Shown piece after piece: positions 18,066-26,138 of a stretch of DNA of 64,000 nt (positions are counted from its first letter, which is position 1; each line of letters starts with the position of its first letter). The notes below the pieces were generated by a model, which had not been told where the DNA came from, did not search any database, and worked only from the letters and a program-made list of their open reading frames with translations. Source of the stretch: Tateyamaria sp. ANG-S1 (lineage in GTDB: Bacteria > Pseudomonadota > Alphaproteobacteria > Rhodobacterales > Rhodobacteraceae); contig NZ_JWLL01000005.1 of assembly GCF_000814025.1 (NCBI RefSeq), positions 434,001 to 498,000 of the forward strand, written 5' to 3'. A program made the position numbers and the translations under genes.

Positions 18066-19569
18066 CCGCCACCCCGGCCGCCCGCGCCCGGGCGCGCCGC
18101 GCGCGGTAGCTGGGCAGGATGACCAGCAAGCAGGCGATAACCAACAAGCCCAGCGTCATTGGGCGTTCCCAGATAAAGCTGATCCCGTCATAAAGTTGCA
18201 TGGACCGGCTGAAGTTGTCCTCAAGCATCCCGCCAAGGATGAAGCCGATCAACAGTGGAGCAAGCGGGTAGTCCGCAAAGCGCAGGATCGTGGCGCAGAT
18301 GCCGAAGCCGACGAGCAGCAGCAGTTCGGTCGCGTTGTTCTGCCCGATATAGGCCCCCATCAGTGTGAAGAAGAGGATGAAGGGGATCAGGAAGTTGCGC
18401 GGCACCGCAAGGATTTTCGCGATATAGGGGATCAGCGGCAGGTTCAGGATCAGAAGGATCAGGTTGCCGATATACATCGAGATAATAACGGCCCAGAAGA
18501 TCTGCGGGTCGTCGACCATCAGGCGTGGGCCGGGTGTTACATTCAGTGCGATGAGCGCGCCGAGTAGGATCGCCGTGGTGCCTGAGCCGGGGATGCCGAG
18601 GGTCAGAAGCGGTACAAACGATCCGGTGCAGGCGGCGTTATTGGCGGTCTCCGGCGCGGCGAGGCCTTTGACGGAGCCTTTGCCGAACTCTTGCTTCTCC
18701 TTCTCGGGCGCGATGTTGCGTTCAACCGCATAGCCGAGGAATGAGGCGATGGTCGCGCCTGCGCCCGGCAGGACACCGATGAAGAAGCCTTGCAGGGACT
18801 GACGGCCAACGACCGGCGCGATGGATTTTGCCTCGTCTTTTGTGATCCGTAGGTCCTTGATGTCTCCGGACTGGCCAGTCTTGGAACGGCTGGGGTCCAT
18901 TACGAGGTACAGCGCTTCGGGCAATGCGAACATGGCCATGGCAAGCGTGATGAAGGCAAAGCCCGATTGCAGGTCCATCAGGCCCATGGTGAAGCGGGGC
19001 ATGTTGAACAGTGCACCTTCGCCCACTGTCGCCATGATAAGGCCAAGCAGGGTCATCATGATCGCTTTTGCCACTTGGCCCGTGCCAGCGAAGGCCGCGA
19101 TGGCCGAAAGGCCGACGACCATAAGCGCGAAGTATTCGGCCGAGTGGAACAGCAGCGCGACCGACGACAGCATCGGCGCAAAGATCATCAACAGGATGGC
19201 TCCGATGGAGCCGCCGCAGAAGGACGCGATAGCGGCGATGGTGAGCGCTTTGCCCGCCTTGCCGTCGCGGGCCATCGGGTAGCCATCAAAGCTGGTCGCC
19301 ACCGTGCCCGCGACCCCTGGCGCGTTGAGCAGGATGGATGAGGTCGAGCCGCCGAAGATCGCGCCGTAGTAAACGCCCGCGAGCAGGATGAGGGCGGCGG
19401 AGGGGTCGCCGAGCGAGATGGCGACGGGGATCATGATGGCAATGATCGACATCGGGCCAAGGCCGGGCAGCATGCCGATGAATGTGCCGATCAGGCAGCC
19501 GCCGATGACCATCAAGAGGTTCTGGAGGGAGAAGGCCGTTTGCAGGCCGATCAGGATACCTTCGAGCAT
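18055..19569 (-). CDS. tctA: Tripartite tricarboxylate transporter large permease TctA
   Basis: 504 aa from ATG 19569; an in-frame extension to 19617 covers the spacer and tctB and is rejected. About 11-12 membrane spans with the two family signatures GCLIGTFIGMLPGLGPMS near the N-terminus and GFFIGVLPGAGATIASFLGY in the middle, the two conserved substrate-site loops. It imports a tri- or dicarboxylate with cation gradient energy, receiving it from TctC. It begins 4 nt after the tctB stop and overlaps the CoA-transferase gene by 11 nt. Confidence 0.96.
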   Translation of the reverse strand: MLEGILIGLQTAFSLQNLLMVIGGCLIGTFIGMLPGLGPMSIIAIMIPVAISLGDPSAALILLAGVYYGAIFGGSTSSILLNAPGVAGTVATSFDGYPMARDGKAGKALTIAAIASFCGGSIGAILLMIFAPMLSSVALLFHSAEYFALMVVGLSAIAAFAGTGQVAKAIMMTLLGLIMATVGEGALFNMPRFTMGLMDLQSGFAFITLAMAMFALPEALYLVMDPSRSKTGQSGDIKDLRITKDEAKSIAPVVGRQSLQGFFIGVLPGAGATIASFLGYAVERNIAPEKEKQEFGKGSVKGLAAPETANNAACTGSFVPLLTLGIPGSGTTAILLGALIALNVTPGPRLMVDDPQIFWAVIISMYIGNLILLILNLPLIPYIAKILAVPRNFLIPFILFFTLMGAYIGQNNATELLLLVGFGICATILRFADYPLAPLLIGFILGGMLEDNFSRSMQLYDGISFIWERPMTLGLLVIACLLVILPSYRARRARARAAGVADGD

Positions 19570-19573
19570 GTCT

Positions 19574-20068
19574 TTACACCCCCATGAATGCAGGCAACGG
19601 GCGCAGGAAGATGCCAAGGACGACCTGCACGAGATACCAGACGACGCCGGTGGCGATGCCCGCGACCACGATCATCGTGATCCAGCGGCGTTCGCCGAGG
19701 ATCACGGAGCCCATGACGAGGAAGCCGACGGTGGCGATGATGAACCCGGCGGGGCGGAGGAGCAGGGCATATGCGACCATGAGACCGAGGAGCAGACCGG
19801 CCTGGCCGAGTTTGAACTCCTTGAGCTGGCGGTAGACGATGACGGAGGGGTTTTCCTCGCGCGGTTTGTCGGACTTCTCAAGCCCGAGTACGATGATCAG
19901 ACCGACGATGATGCCCATGACGCTCAGCACCTTGGGGAAGGTCGAGGGCCAGATGGGATTGCGCTGCATGAAAGGAGCCAGGCTGCCGTCCATGGTGAAC
20001 CACGCGGCGTAGCCGTAGGCGGCGAAGATGCCCAAAAGGATCAGTCCGATCCAGCGATCGAGTGCCAT
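19574..20068 (-). CDS. tctB: Tripartite tricarboxylate transporter small permease TctB
   Basis: 164 aa from ATG 20068, preceded by a GGGGGG-rich ribosome site; the longer frame to 20116 translates the 20088-20103 palindrome and is unlikely. Four membrane helices, typical for TctB, with a charged cytoplasmic loop EKSDKPREENPS. The subunit pairs with TctA. There is a 143-bp gap to tctC that holds a hairpin and a palindrome, which may lower expression of the membrane genes relative to the binding protein. Confidence 0.93.
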   Translation of the reverse strand: MALDRWIGLILLGIFAAYGYAAWFTMDGSLAPFMQRNPIWPSTFPKVLSVMGIIVGLIIVLGLEKSDKPREENPSVIVYRQLKEFKLGQAGLLLGLMVAYALLLRPAGFIIATVGFLVMGSVILGERRWITMIVVAGIATGVVWYLVQVVLGIFLRPLPAFMGV

Positions 20069-20087
20069 GATGTCCCCCCGATTGATC

Positions 20088-20103
20088 TGTCCCCGCGGGG
20101 ACA
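20088..20103. repeat. 16-bp perfect palindrome TGTCCCCGCGGGGACA, copy 1
   Basis: A perfect palindrome 20 bp upstream of the tctB start. The same 16-mer recurs at 40673-40688 inside fghA, and a 15/16 match is at 58752-58766 inside the DUF3095 gene. Three hits of such a word in 64 kb are not expected by chance. Its role is unknown; it may be a highly iterated palindrome of this genome rather than a tct-specific operator. Confidence 0.7.
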
Positions 20104-20170
20104 CCCCTGATTTCATTGAAGAAAAGGGTTAATTTTACTTAATCTTAACGGATTTCGCCCGTTTTTGGCA

Positions 20171-20197
20171 GGTGTGGGACCATGCCAGCCCCACACC
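20171..20197 (-). promoter_or_regulatory. Intercistronic stem-loop downstream of tctC
   Basis: GGTGTGGG (20171-20178) pairs with CCCACACC (20190-20197) across an 11-nt loop, 14 nt after the tctC stop. There is no U-run in the direction of transcription, so it looks like a 3'-end stabiliser or attenuator rather than a full terminator. Such hairpins commonly keep binding-protein mRNA more abundant than the permease part. Confidence 0.55.
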
Positions 20198-20211
20198 CAA
20201 GAGCGATCAGA

Positions 20212-21195
20212 TCAGAGGAAGCCGAGCTTCTTCATCAGGTCGCCGATGACCTGTTCCTGATCTTCGAGGAAGGCTTTGAACTCGTCCCCGTTGTTGTGGA
20301 TGTTGACCCAACCGTTGCGCGCACGCACGTCTTCCCACTCCGGGGTGTCATACATCTTGGTCAGCGCGTCCTGGTACATGGCCAGCTTGTCTTCGGGCAG
20401 ACCCGGGGCGCCAAAGAAACCGCGCCAGTTCACGAACTCGGTGTCGATCCCTTGCTCTTTCATGGTCATGGCGTCGGGGGCTGCGTCCACGCGCTCTGGT
20501 GCTGTCACGCCGATGATCTTCACTTCGCCTGCGTTGGCCAGATCAACCGCTTCGGAAAAGCCGGTGGAGAGTGCTGCGATTTCACCCGACAGGAGCGCCG
20601 CCATGGCTTTGCCGCCCGCGTCATAGGGGATGTATTTCACGCCCAGCGCGTCCTTGCCTGCAGCTTCCATCACCATGGCCGCCACGAGGTGGTCCATGCC
20701 GCCGGGAACCGAACCACCGCCGATGGCGGTGCTGTTGGGGTCCGCATCATAGGCGGCCAGCAGGTCTTCCATCGAGTTGATGGGGCTGTCCTTGCCCACC
20801 ACCATGGCGGCGTAGTCACCGATGGTGCCAGCGACCAGCGTCAGATCGCGGAAGTTATGCGGGAACACGCCTGTCAGCGAGCGGATCACGATGGGGGTCG
20901 AGTTGACCATCAGCGTGCCATGGTTGCTGTCTGCGTTTTCGATCAGGTAGCCGATGGCCTTGCCACCGCCGCCGCCCGACATGTTTTCGAACGATGCGTT
21001 GCCGACAAGGCCCGCACCTGTCAGCGCCTCACCGGTGCCGCGCGCGGTGCCGTCCCAACCGCCACCGGCGCCGCCGGGGATCAGGAAGTGGATGCTGTCG
21101 ACGACCTGATGGCCGTCTGCGAATGCTGCGCCACCCAGGCCAAATGCCATAGCTGCGCCAAGCAGGGCCCTGCGGCCCATTGCCAATGATTTCAT
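20212..21195 (-). CDS. tctC: Tripartite tricarboxylate transporter substrate-binding protein TctC
   Basis: 327 aa. The signal peptide has a twin-arginine-like MGRRALLGAA start and a probable AFA-DG cleavage near residue 26. The mature part begins HFLIPGGAGGGWDGTAR, the conserved binding-site loop of the Bug/TctC family, and has the second loop AIGGGSVPGGMDH. It catches the carboxylate in the periplasm for TctAB. GGGAGGACACCA precedes the ATG. First gene of the operon and divergent from tctDE. Confidence 0.96.
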   Translation of the reverse strand: MKSLAMGRRALLGAAMAFGLGGAAFADGHQVVDSIHFLIPGGAGGGWDGTARGTGEALTGAGLVGNASFENMSGGGGGKAIGYLIENADSNHGTLMVNSTPIVIRSLTGVFPHNFRDLTLVAGTIGDYAAMVVGKDSPINSMEDLLAAYDADPNSTAIGGGSVPGGMDHLVAAMVMEAAGKDALGVKYIPYDAGGKAMAALLSGEIAALSTGFSEAVDLANAGEVKIIGVTAPERVDAAPDAMTMKEQGIDTEFVNWRGFFGAPGLPEDKLAMYQDALTKMYDTPEWEDVRARNGWVNIHNNGDEFKAFLEDQEQVIGDLMKKLGFL

Positions 21196-21258
21196 TGGTG
21201 TCCTCCCATTTGACTTCGCGCGCTTTCACGCGAATGTTGCCCTGAAAACATGCGAACC

Positions 21259-21274
21259 TGACACAGACCTGTCA
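21259..21274. promoter_or_regulatory. Candidate TctD operator TGACA-N6-TGTCA
   Basis: A perfect 5-bp inverted repeat in the 104-bp divergent spacer between tctC and tctD, 26 bp before the tctD start. Its position suits control of both directions by the adjacent OmpR-type regulator. Short arms make chance occurrence possible. Confidence 0.35.
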
Positions 21275-21299
21275 TGGAGCCGCAACAGGGGCGGATCGG

Positions 21300-21965
21300 A
21301 TGAAATACCTGCTGATCGAGGACAATGCCGAACTTGCGGGCGCGCTGTGTACCCGGATGCGTCTGGATGGGCATGTGATCGACCACGCCTGTACATTGTC
21401 GGAAGGGTCGGACTTTTTGAGCGTGGGGGAGTACGATCTGATCCTGCTGGACATCATGCTGCCGGATGGCGACGGGCGTGCCTTTCTTGAGCGTCATCGG
21501 GCGCAGGCGGGGGATACGCCGGTCATTGTGCTCACCGCTCGGTCCGAGGTGTCGGATCGGGTGAGCATGCTGGATCTGGGGGCGGATGATTACCTGACGA
21601 AGCCGTTTGATCATGCCGAGTTGCAGGCGCGGTGTCGGGCTGTTTTGCGCCGGCGCACGGGATCGGCGCAGACGGTCATTCGGCGGGGCGATGCGGCGCT
21701 GGATCCGGTGGCGTCTGTTTTGCGCATTGGCGAGGCCGAGGTGACCTTGCGCAATCGGGAACTGCGCCTGCTGGAGCTGTTCATGAACGCGCCGGGCCAG
21801 ATCTTTTCCAAGGACAAGCTGGTGGATCGGTTGTTTTCCTATGATGGGACGGTGACCGAGAACGCGATCGAGGTTTATGTGGGGCGGCTGCGCAAGCATC
21901 TGGAGCCGTCGAGCCTGACCATTTCGACCCATCGGGGTCTGGGGTACCGGTTGGATGAGGGGTAG
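21300..21965 (+). CDS. tctD: TctD-like OmpR-family response regulator
   Basis: 221 aa. The receiver domain 1-115 has the acidic pair E7-D8, phosphoacceptor D51 in LILLDIMLPDGDG, and K of LTKPFDHAEL; the C-terminal winged helix (about 125-221) has RNRELRLLELFMNAPGQIFSK and VYVGRLRKHLE. It overlaps the kinase gene by 11 nt and is divergent from tctC, the arrangement of classic tctDE loci, so it probably activates tctCBA. All phosphorylation residues are present. Confidence 0.94.
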   Translation: MKYLLIEDNAELAGALCTRMRLDGHVIDHACTLSEGSDFLSVGEYDLILLDIMLPDGDGRAFLERHRAQAGDTPVIVLTARSEVSDRVSMLDLGADDYLTKPFDHAELQARCRAVLRRRTGSAQTVIRRGDAALDPVASVLRIGEAEVTLRNRELRLLELFMNAPGQIFSKDKLVDRLFSYDGTVTENAIEVYVGRLRKHLEPSSLTISTHRGLGYRLDEG

Positions 21966-23310
21966 GGCGACATCCCTGCGCCGTCGGCTGACCTGGACCC
22001 TGATCGGTGGGGCGGCGGTGTTGGCGGTGCTGTTTTATCTGGTGGTCCGCACCTACGCCCAGCAGATCGCGCAGCAGGGGCAGGACCGGATACTTGAGGC
22101 GTCGCTGACATCTCTTATGGATGCGGCGGTGGTGCGCGAGGGGCAGGTGGAGGTGGACGTGCCCTATGCCGCGTTTGCCATGCTGGACACGGCCGCCGAT
22201 GACCGGGTTTTTTATGCCATCCATCAGGGTGCGGAGTTGCTGACTGGGTATGATGGCTTGGTCGAGGGGCCGTTTGCTGCGATGGCCGGACCTGTGTTCG
22301 ATACGGTTGGCTTTGCCGGGACTGATCTGCGTTTGGCCCGCTTGACGCGGGTTTTGCCTGCCAGTCCCGCGCCGGTGATGCTGACTGTGAGTGTGGCGCA
22401 GACGCGGGATAGTCTGGCGGGAACATTGTGGGCGATTTCGGTGAATGCGGCGTTGTTTGGCGGTGCGTTTTTCGTATTGGCGGCGGGTATGGCATTGTGG
22501 ACATCGCGATCCACCATGCGCCCGCTGAGCCAGATGGCGGAGGCTGTGGCGCGGCGGGGGCCGCGGGATCTGCGGCCCGTGGTGCGGGCGGTGCCGACCG
22601 AGCTGTCGCCGCTTGTGACCTCCCTCAATTCACTGATGACCCGGCTGAATGCGTCGCTCACCCAGTCCGAGACCTTTATTGCCGAGGCGGCGCATCGCGT
22701 GCGGACGCCGCTGGCCACCGTGCGCACTCACGCAGAGGCGACGCTGATGCGGGTGGATCGGGATGAGAATCGCGCGGCCTTGCGGTCCATGATCCGGGCC
22801 ATCGACGAAAGCAGCCGCGCGGCGGGGCAGCTTTTGGACCATGCCATGGTCAGCTTTCGTGGTGATCAGATGGAGCGGAGCGCGGTTGATCTGGTCGGGA
22901 TTTGCCGCGAGTTGGTGGATCGGCTGACCCCGGTGGCCGAGATGAAGGATCTGGAACTGGTTTTGCAGGCGGATGGGCCTGTCGTTGTGCAGGCTGACCC
23001 GATCCTGATCCAGAACGCCGTGCGCAACCTGATCGACAATGCGCTGAAGTATTCCCCGGCCGAGGGGGCCGTGCGGATCGAGGTGCAGGCGGATCCGGTG
23101 GCGATTGTCGTGTGTGACGAGGGGGCCGGGTTCCCTGTTGCGCAGATTGCGGAGTTGTCCCAGCGGTTTCAGCGGGGGGCCAATGCGGGCGATACGGTGG
23201 GCTCGGGTCTGGGCCTGACCATCGCGCGGGATGTGGCGGAGGCGCATGGGGGACGGTTGGAATTGGCGAATGTCGAGGGGGGCGGGGCGTGCGCAACTTT
23301 GTATTTGTGA
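21955..23310 (+). CDS. tctE: TctE-like sensor histidine kinase
   Basis: 451 aa. TM1 about 15-35 and TM2 about 165-187 flank a 2CSK_N-type periplasmic domain (DTVGFAGTDLRLARL). A HAMP-like linker PLSQMAEAVARRGPRDLRP precedes the H-box AAHRVRTPLATV with H247; the N-box is NLIDNALKYSP and the G-box GSGLGLTIARDVAEAHGG. It should sense an external carboxylate, perhaps through the binding protein encoded next. It overlaps tctD by 11 nt and the downstream gene by 22 nt. Confidence 0.93.
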   Translation: MRGRATSLRRRLTWTLIGGAAVLAVLFYLVVRTYAQQIAQQGQDRILEASLTSLMDAAVVREGQVEVDVPYAAFAMLDTAADDRVFYAIHQGAELLTGYDGLVEGPFAAMAGPVFDTVGFAGTDLRLARLTRVLPASPAPVMLTVSVAQTRDSLAGTLWAISVNAALFGGAFFVLAAGMALWTSRSTMRPLSQMAEAVARRGPRDLRPVVRAVPTELSPLVTSLNSLMTRLNASLTQSETFIAEAAHRVRTPLATVRTHAEATLMRVDRDENRAALRSMIRAIDESSRAAGQLLDHAMVSFRGDQMERSAVDLVGICRELVDRLTPVAEMKDLELVLQADGPVVVQADPILIQNAVRNLIDNALKYSPAEGAVRIEVQADPVAIVVCDEGAGFPVAQIAELSQRFQRGANAGDTVGSGLGLTIARDVAEAHGGRLELANVEGGGACATLYL

Positions 23311-24290
23311 TCCTGTGCCTTTGGGCCAGTCTGGCCGCTGCTGCGGAACTGGAAGACCGGCAGACCTTTCATGGCGAGAACGGCGTGACCCTGCGCGTAT
23401 TGTCGAGCACGGATACGGATATTTTCGCGCCCATTCTCGAAGGGTTCATCGCCCGCAATCCGTCTGTATCTATCGACTATGCCGTCGCGGGTTCGGCGGA
23501 CATTGTGACGTTGATTGAGGACTGTCCCGACTGCTTTGACGTGGTGATTTCCAGCGCCATGGACCTGCAATTGAAGCTGGCCAATGATGGGCTCGCGCGG
23601 CGGTTACCGGGGCTGGCGCGCAGCAGTGATACCCAATGGCGCCAAAGCCTGTTCGGGTTCACGCTGGAGCCTGCGACCATGGTGCTGAACCGTGCGGCAT
23701 TCGAGGGGCGCAAGATGCCCACGACGCGGCAGGAGTTGATCGAGGCCTTGCGCGCAGAGCCGGAGCGTTTTCGCGGGCGGTTGGGGACCTACGATGTGCG
23801 GTTGTCGGGGCTGGGGTACTTGTTTGCCACACAGGATGCCCGCACGTCCGAGACGTTCTGGCGGTTGATGGAGGTGTTCGGGAACCTTGATGCCCGGCTC
23901 TACTGTTGTTCGGGTGATATGATCGACGACTTGGCGTCGGGTGAGTTGTTCGTCGCCTACAACGTGCTGGGCAGCTACACACAGACGCGGCCCGAGACGC
24001 TGGACAAGGTCGCCGTCATCACGCCCGAGGATTTTGCCACGACGATGATGCGTACGGCGCTTGTGCTCGATACGACAGAACTGGGTGAGACGGCGGCGGC
24101 GCTTGTGGCGTATCTGACGTCTGGCGCGTGGGCGGCGCAGGATCGGCCGGGCTTTCCGCTGCCTTCCCTGCGGGATGCAGAGGCGCAAATGTTGAGCGTG
24201 GTCAGCCTGGACCCTGGATTGCTCGTATATCTGGACCGTCTGAAGCGCGCGCTTTTCCTTGAGGCGTGGGCCTCGGCCCTGCTGCGCTAG
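23289..24290 (+). CDS. Orphan extracellular solute-binding protein of the tctDE operon
   Basis: 333 aa from GTG 23289, overlapping tctE by 22 nt. A signal peptide (1-19, cleavage at AAA-ELED) leads a type-2 periplasmic binding fold (LRVLSSTDTDIFAPILEGF...YAVAGSADIVTLIED; 'VVISSAMDLQLKLANDG'), like iron or carboxylate ABC binding proteins. No ABC permease or ATPase gene is adjacent. Translational coupling to the kinase suggests a co-sensor that presents ligand to TctE. A CPDC pair and a CC pair could form disulfides. Its TAG stop shares CTAG with the next gene. Confidence 0.88.
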   Translation: MRNFVFVILCLWASLAAAAELEDRQTFHGENGVTLRVLSSTDTDIFAPILEGFIARNPSVSIDYAVAGSADIVTLIEDCPDCFDVVISSAMDLQLKLANDGLARRLPGLARSSDTQWRQSLFGFTLEPATMVLNRAAFEGRKMPTTRQELIEALRAEPERFRGRLGTYDVRLSGLGYLFATQDARTSETFWRLMEVFGNLDARLYCCSGDMIDDLASGELFVAYNVLGSYTQTRPETLDKVAVITPEDFATTMMRTALVLDTTELGETAAALVAYLTSGAWAAQDRPGFPLPSLRDAEAQMLSVVSLDPGLLVYLDRLKRALFLEAWASALLR

Positions 24291-24658
24291 GTGGTTTCTA
24301 TGCAGTGGCGGCGGAAGGCACGTTTGAGCATGTCCAGCTCTTCGCGCAGAAGCGCTACTTCGTTGCGGATGTCGTCGCCAAGGGCTTCGCCCGCGATCAA
24401 TGTGAAGTCGCCCAACTTTTCGTCATCGGTCCCGTCGGTGATGACAAAGACCTGAACACCATCGGCGATGGCCTCTGCCGGAATCGGGACTTGCAACAGC
24501 CATCCGCCATTTTCGCCCTGTTCGGTCACCTGCACGTCCGGCACTTCGGTTTCCTGATGCGTCACCTTGATCTGGGGCACGCCGGTTCCGTTTTGCTGGA
24601 TCCGGGCCTGCCAGATCCCGTGCTGCATCTTGATCGGGGTCAGGGTCAGTGTGCTCAT
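24287..24658 (-). CDS. Conserved hypothetical protein, 123 aa
   Basis: No family recognised with certainty. A beta-rich N-terminal half (WQARIQQNGTGVPQIKV, QVPIPAEAIADGVQVFVI) is followed by a C-terminal helix with heptad character (NEVALLREELDMLKRAFR). No signal peptide or membrane span. It starts 13 nt after the 257-aa gene on the same strand, so the two are probably co-transcribed. Its stop overlaps that of the binding-protein gene in CTAG. Codon use matches the neighbours, supporting a real gene. Confidence 0.75.
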   Translation of the reverse strand: MSTLTLTPIKMQHGIWQARIQQNGTGVPQIKVTHQETEVPDVQVTEQGENGGWLLQVPIPAEAIADGVQVFVITDGTDDEKLGDFTLIAGEALGDDIRNEVALLREELDMLKRAFRRHCIETT

Positions 24659-24671
24659 GCGGTCCCTTTCA

Positions 24672-25445
24672 TCACAGTGCCGCGCGCGGGCGGCGCGAGA
24701 AGGTCAGATCGCGCAGCGTGACCTGGTTCATTTCCGGCCCTTCAAAGATGAGGTCGATCCAGGCCCCTTCCACCCGCTTCTCGTTCAGCTTGGAATAGGC
24801 GAGGTCAAACTCGACCGTCACGTCCGCCTCGTGCAGCGGCAACTCGCGCACGATTTGTTCGGTGTTGGGACCGTGGCGGACGTTGAGCCGGGCAAAGATT
24901 TCGATGGGTTTTTCCATCTCCACAATGGTGTTCATGCCCAGCAGGTGGTTCTTGGTCAGGCCGTTGACGGCGTCGCCGGGCAAGTTGACCACAAGCGACA
25001 GGAACGAGCCGTCGAATTTGAAAACGTCGAGCCGGACACCGTAGGGCGCAAGGTCTTCCTCGCGCCGGTTGCGCAATTGGCGCAGGGTCATCTCGCTGAA
25101 TTCGCAGTCGTGAAACAGCGTCACCTCACTGCCCAGCATCGACTTTGTCTGAACCGAAGACATGCCGGGGGTGCCCAGTGATCCGCGCCACAGCTCAGGC
25201 CGCCATGACCATTCGGTGTTGTGCGGGTGGGGAAAGGCCGAAGATCCGATGGCAGGCAGTCCAAGCCGTTCGTCGGCGCGGTGGATCAGCCGATCAAGAT
25301 GCGTGCGCAGCAGGCGCGCGGCAGACCGCAGGCTGCGCAATTCACCCAAATCCGTGGTCTTTGCATTCCGCGCGGCGCGCGCCCAGCGGCGCATCATCCG
25401 CTTGTGCGCGATCCGGTCGATGAAAGAGATGCGGTTGCCTGCCAT
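24672..25445 (-). CDS. Conserved Rhodobacterales protein (DUF6478-like), 257 aa
   Basis: Soluble, no signal peptide. A basic N-terminus (DRIAHKRMMRRWARAARNA) leads into a proline/tryptophan-rich segment (FPHPHNTEWSWRPELW) and a beta-rich core. From memory it resembles the DUF6478 family that is common in Rhodobacteraceae; no biochemical function is known to me. Paired with the 123-aa gene. The basic start might bind nucleic acid or membrane, but that is a guess. Confidence 0.75.
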   Translation of the reverse strand: MAGNRISFIDRIAHKRMMRRWARAARNAKTTDLGELRSLRSAARLLRTHLDRLIHRADERLGLPAIGSSAFPHPHNTEWSWRPELWRGSLGTPGMSSVQTKSMLGSEVTLFHDCEFSEMTLRQLRNRREEDLAPYGVRLDVFKFDGSFLSLVVNLPGDAVNGLTKNHLLGMNTIVEMEKPIEIFARLNVRHGPNTEQIVRELPLHEADVTVEFDLAYSKLNEKRVEGAWIDLIFEGPEMNQVTLRDLTFSRRPRAAL

Positions 25446-25532
25446 GTGCCCTGCGCAAATGCGTGTCGCGGTGCACTATCTATGCCAAAGGTTTCACTCG
25501 AATAAACCCGCGAAGAGACCTGTGGGTCGCTG

Positions 25533-26138
25533 TTAGGGGGTTGGCGTTGCAGAATTGCCTTGGGGTGCTACCACAGCGATAACCGACTGTGCCTGTGTCC
25601 GTTCCACCGTTTGCGTCAGCAGGCTTTGCCCCATCAGGTCGAGTGCCGCGCTGTCAGCATTTTCATATGCGGCGAGGCCGAGCACGTGGTTGCCCACCTG
25701 TGCAGCACCGCGCCAATAGGTTGTGCGCATATCGGCGCTGGGCGGTCCGCCCGTCACCTGTACCAGTGCCAGCGGTCCGTCGTCGCTGCGTTGCAGGACG
25801 GTTTCGGAGGCGCCTTCGAACTGGGCTGTGCTGATCGCGGCCGCGCCTGCCGCGGGCACCGTGGTGGCGGTTATGATCGCCAGCGGCGCCTCTGCCGTTT
25901 GTCGTCCCCCCAGCGTGTCGCAGCGCGCCATCAGCGCAAAGCTGTCGCGCAGGCTGCGCCTGTCGACGCAGAACCCGGGCGGTGGCATCAGTTTGATCGC
26001 GCCACCGCTCAGTTCTGCGTTGCTGAGCGCAAAGTTTTGCCCCGAACCGCCCAGATCGAGCCCTGCGAAGTCTTCGCAAGCGGCAAGGCCAAGCAGAGCG
26101 GCGCCGAGCAGGAGGCCCTTACAGGTCCCAGTACTCAT
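25533..26138 (-). CDS. Small lipoprotein, 201 aa
   Basis: The start is taken at ATG 26138 because it gives a lipoprotein signal: [18 protein letters not shown] with lipobox LAAC (Cys about 21). The gene overlaps the end of ilvD by 20 nt and follows it on the same strand. The mature part contains a few cysteines ([17 protein letters not shown]) and a long alanine-rich region. A longer in-frame start exists inside ilvD and is less likely. Function unknown; outer-membrane lipoprotein by signal. Confidence 0.8.
   Translation of the reverse strand: MSTGTCKGLLLGAALLGLAACEDFAGLDLGGSGQNFALSNAELSGGAIKLMPPPGFCVDRRSLRDSFALMARCDTLGGRQTAEAPLAIITATTVPAAGAAAISTAQFEGASETVLQRSDDGPLALVQVTGGPPSADMRTTYWRGAAQVGNHVLGLAAYENADSAALDLMGQSLLTQTVERTQAQSVIAVVAPQGNSATPTP

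Noticed and set aside
20130-20155. TTAA-rich stretch near tctC-tctB as a CtrA site
   Set aside because: The half-site spacing (6 or 12) does not fit TTAA-N7-TTAA.
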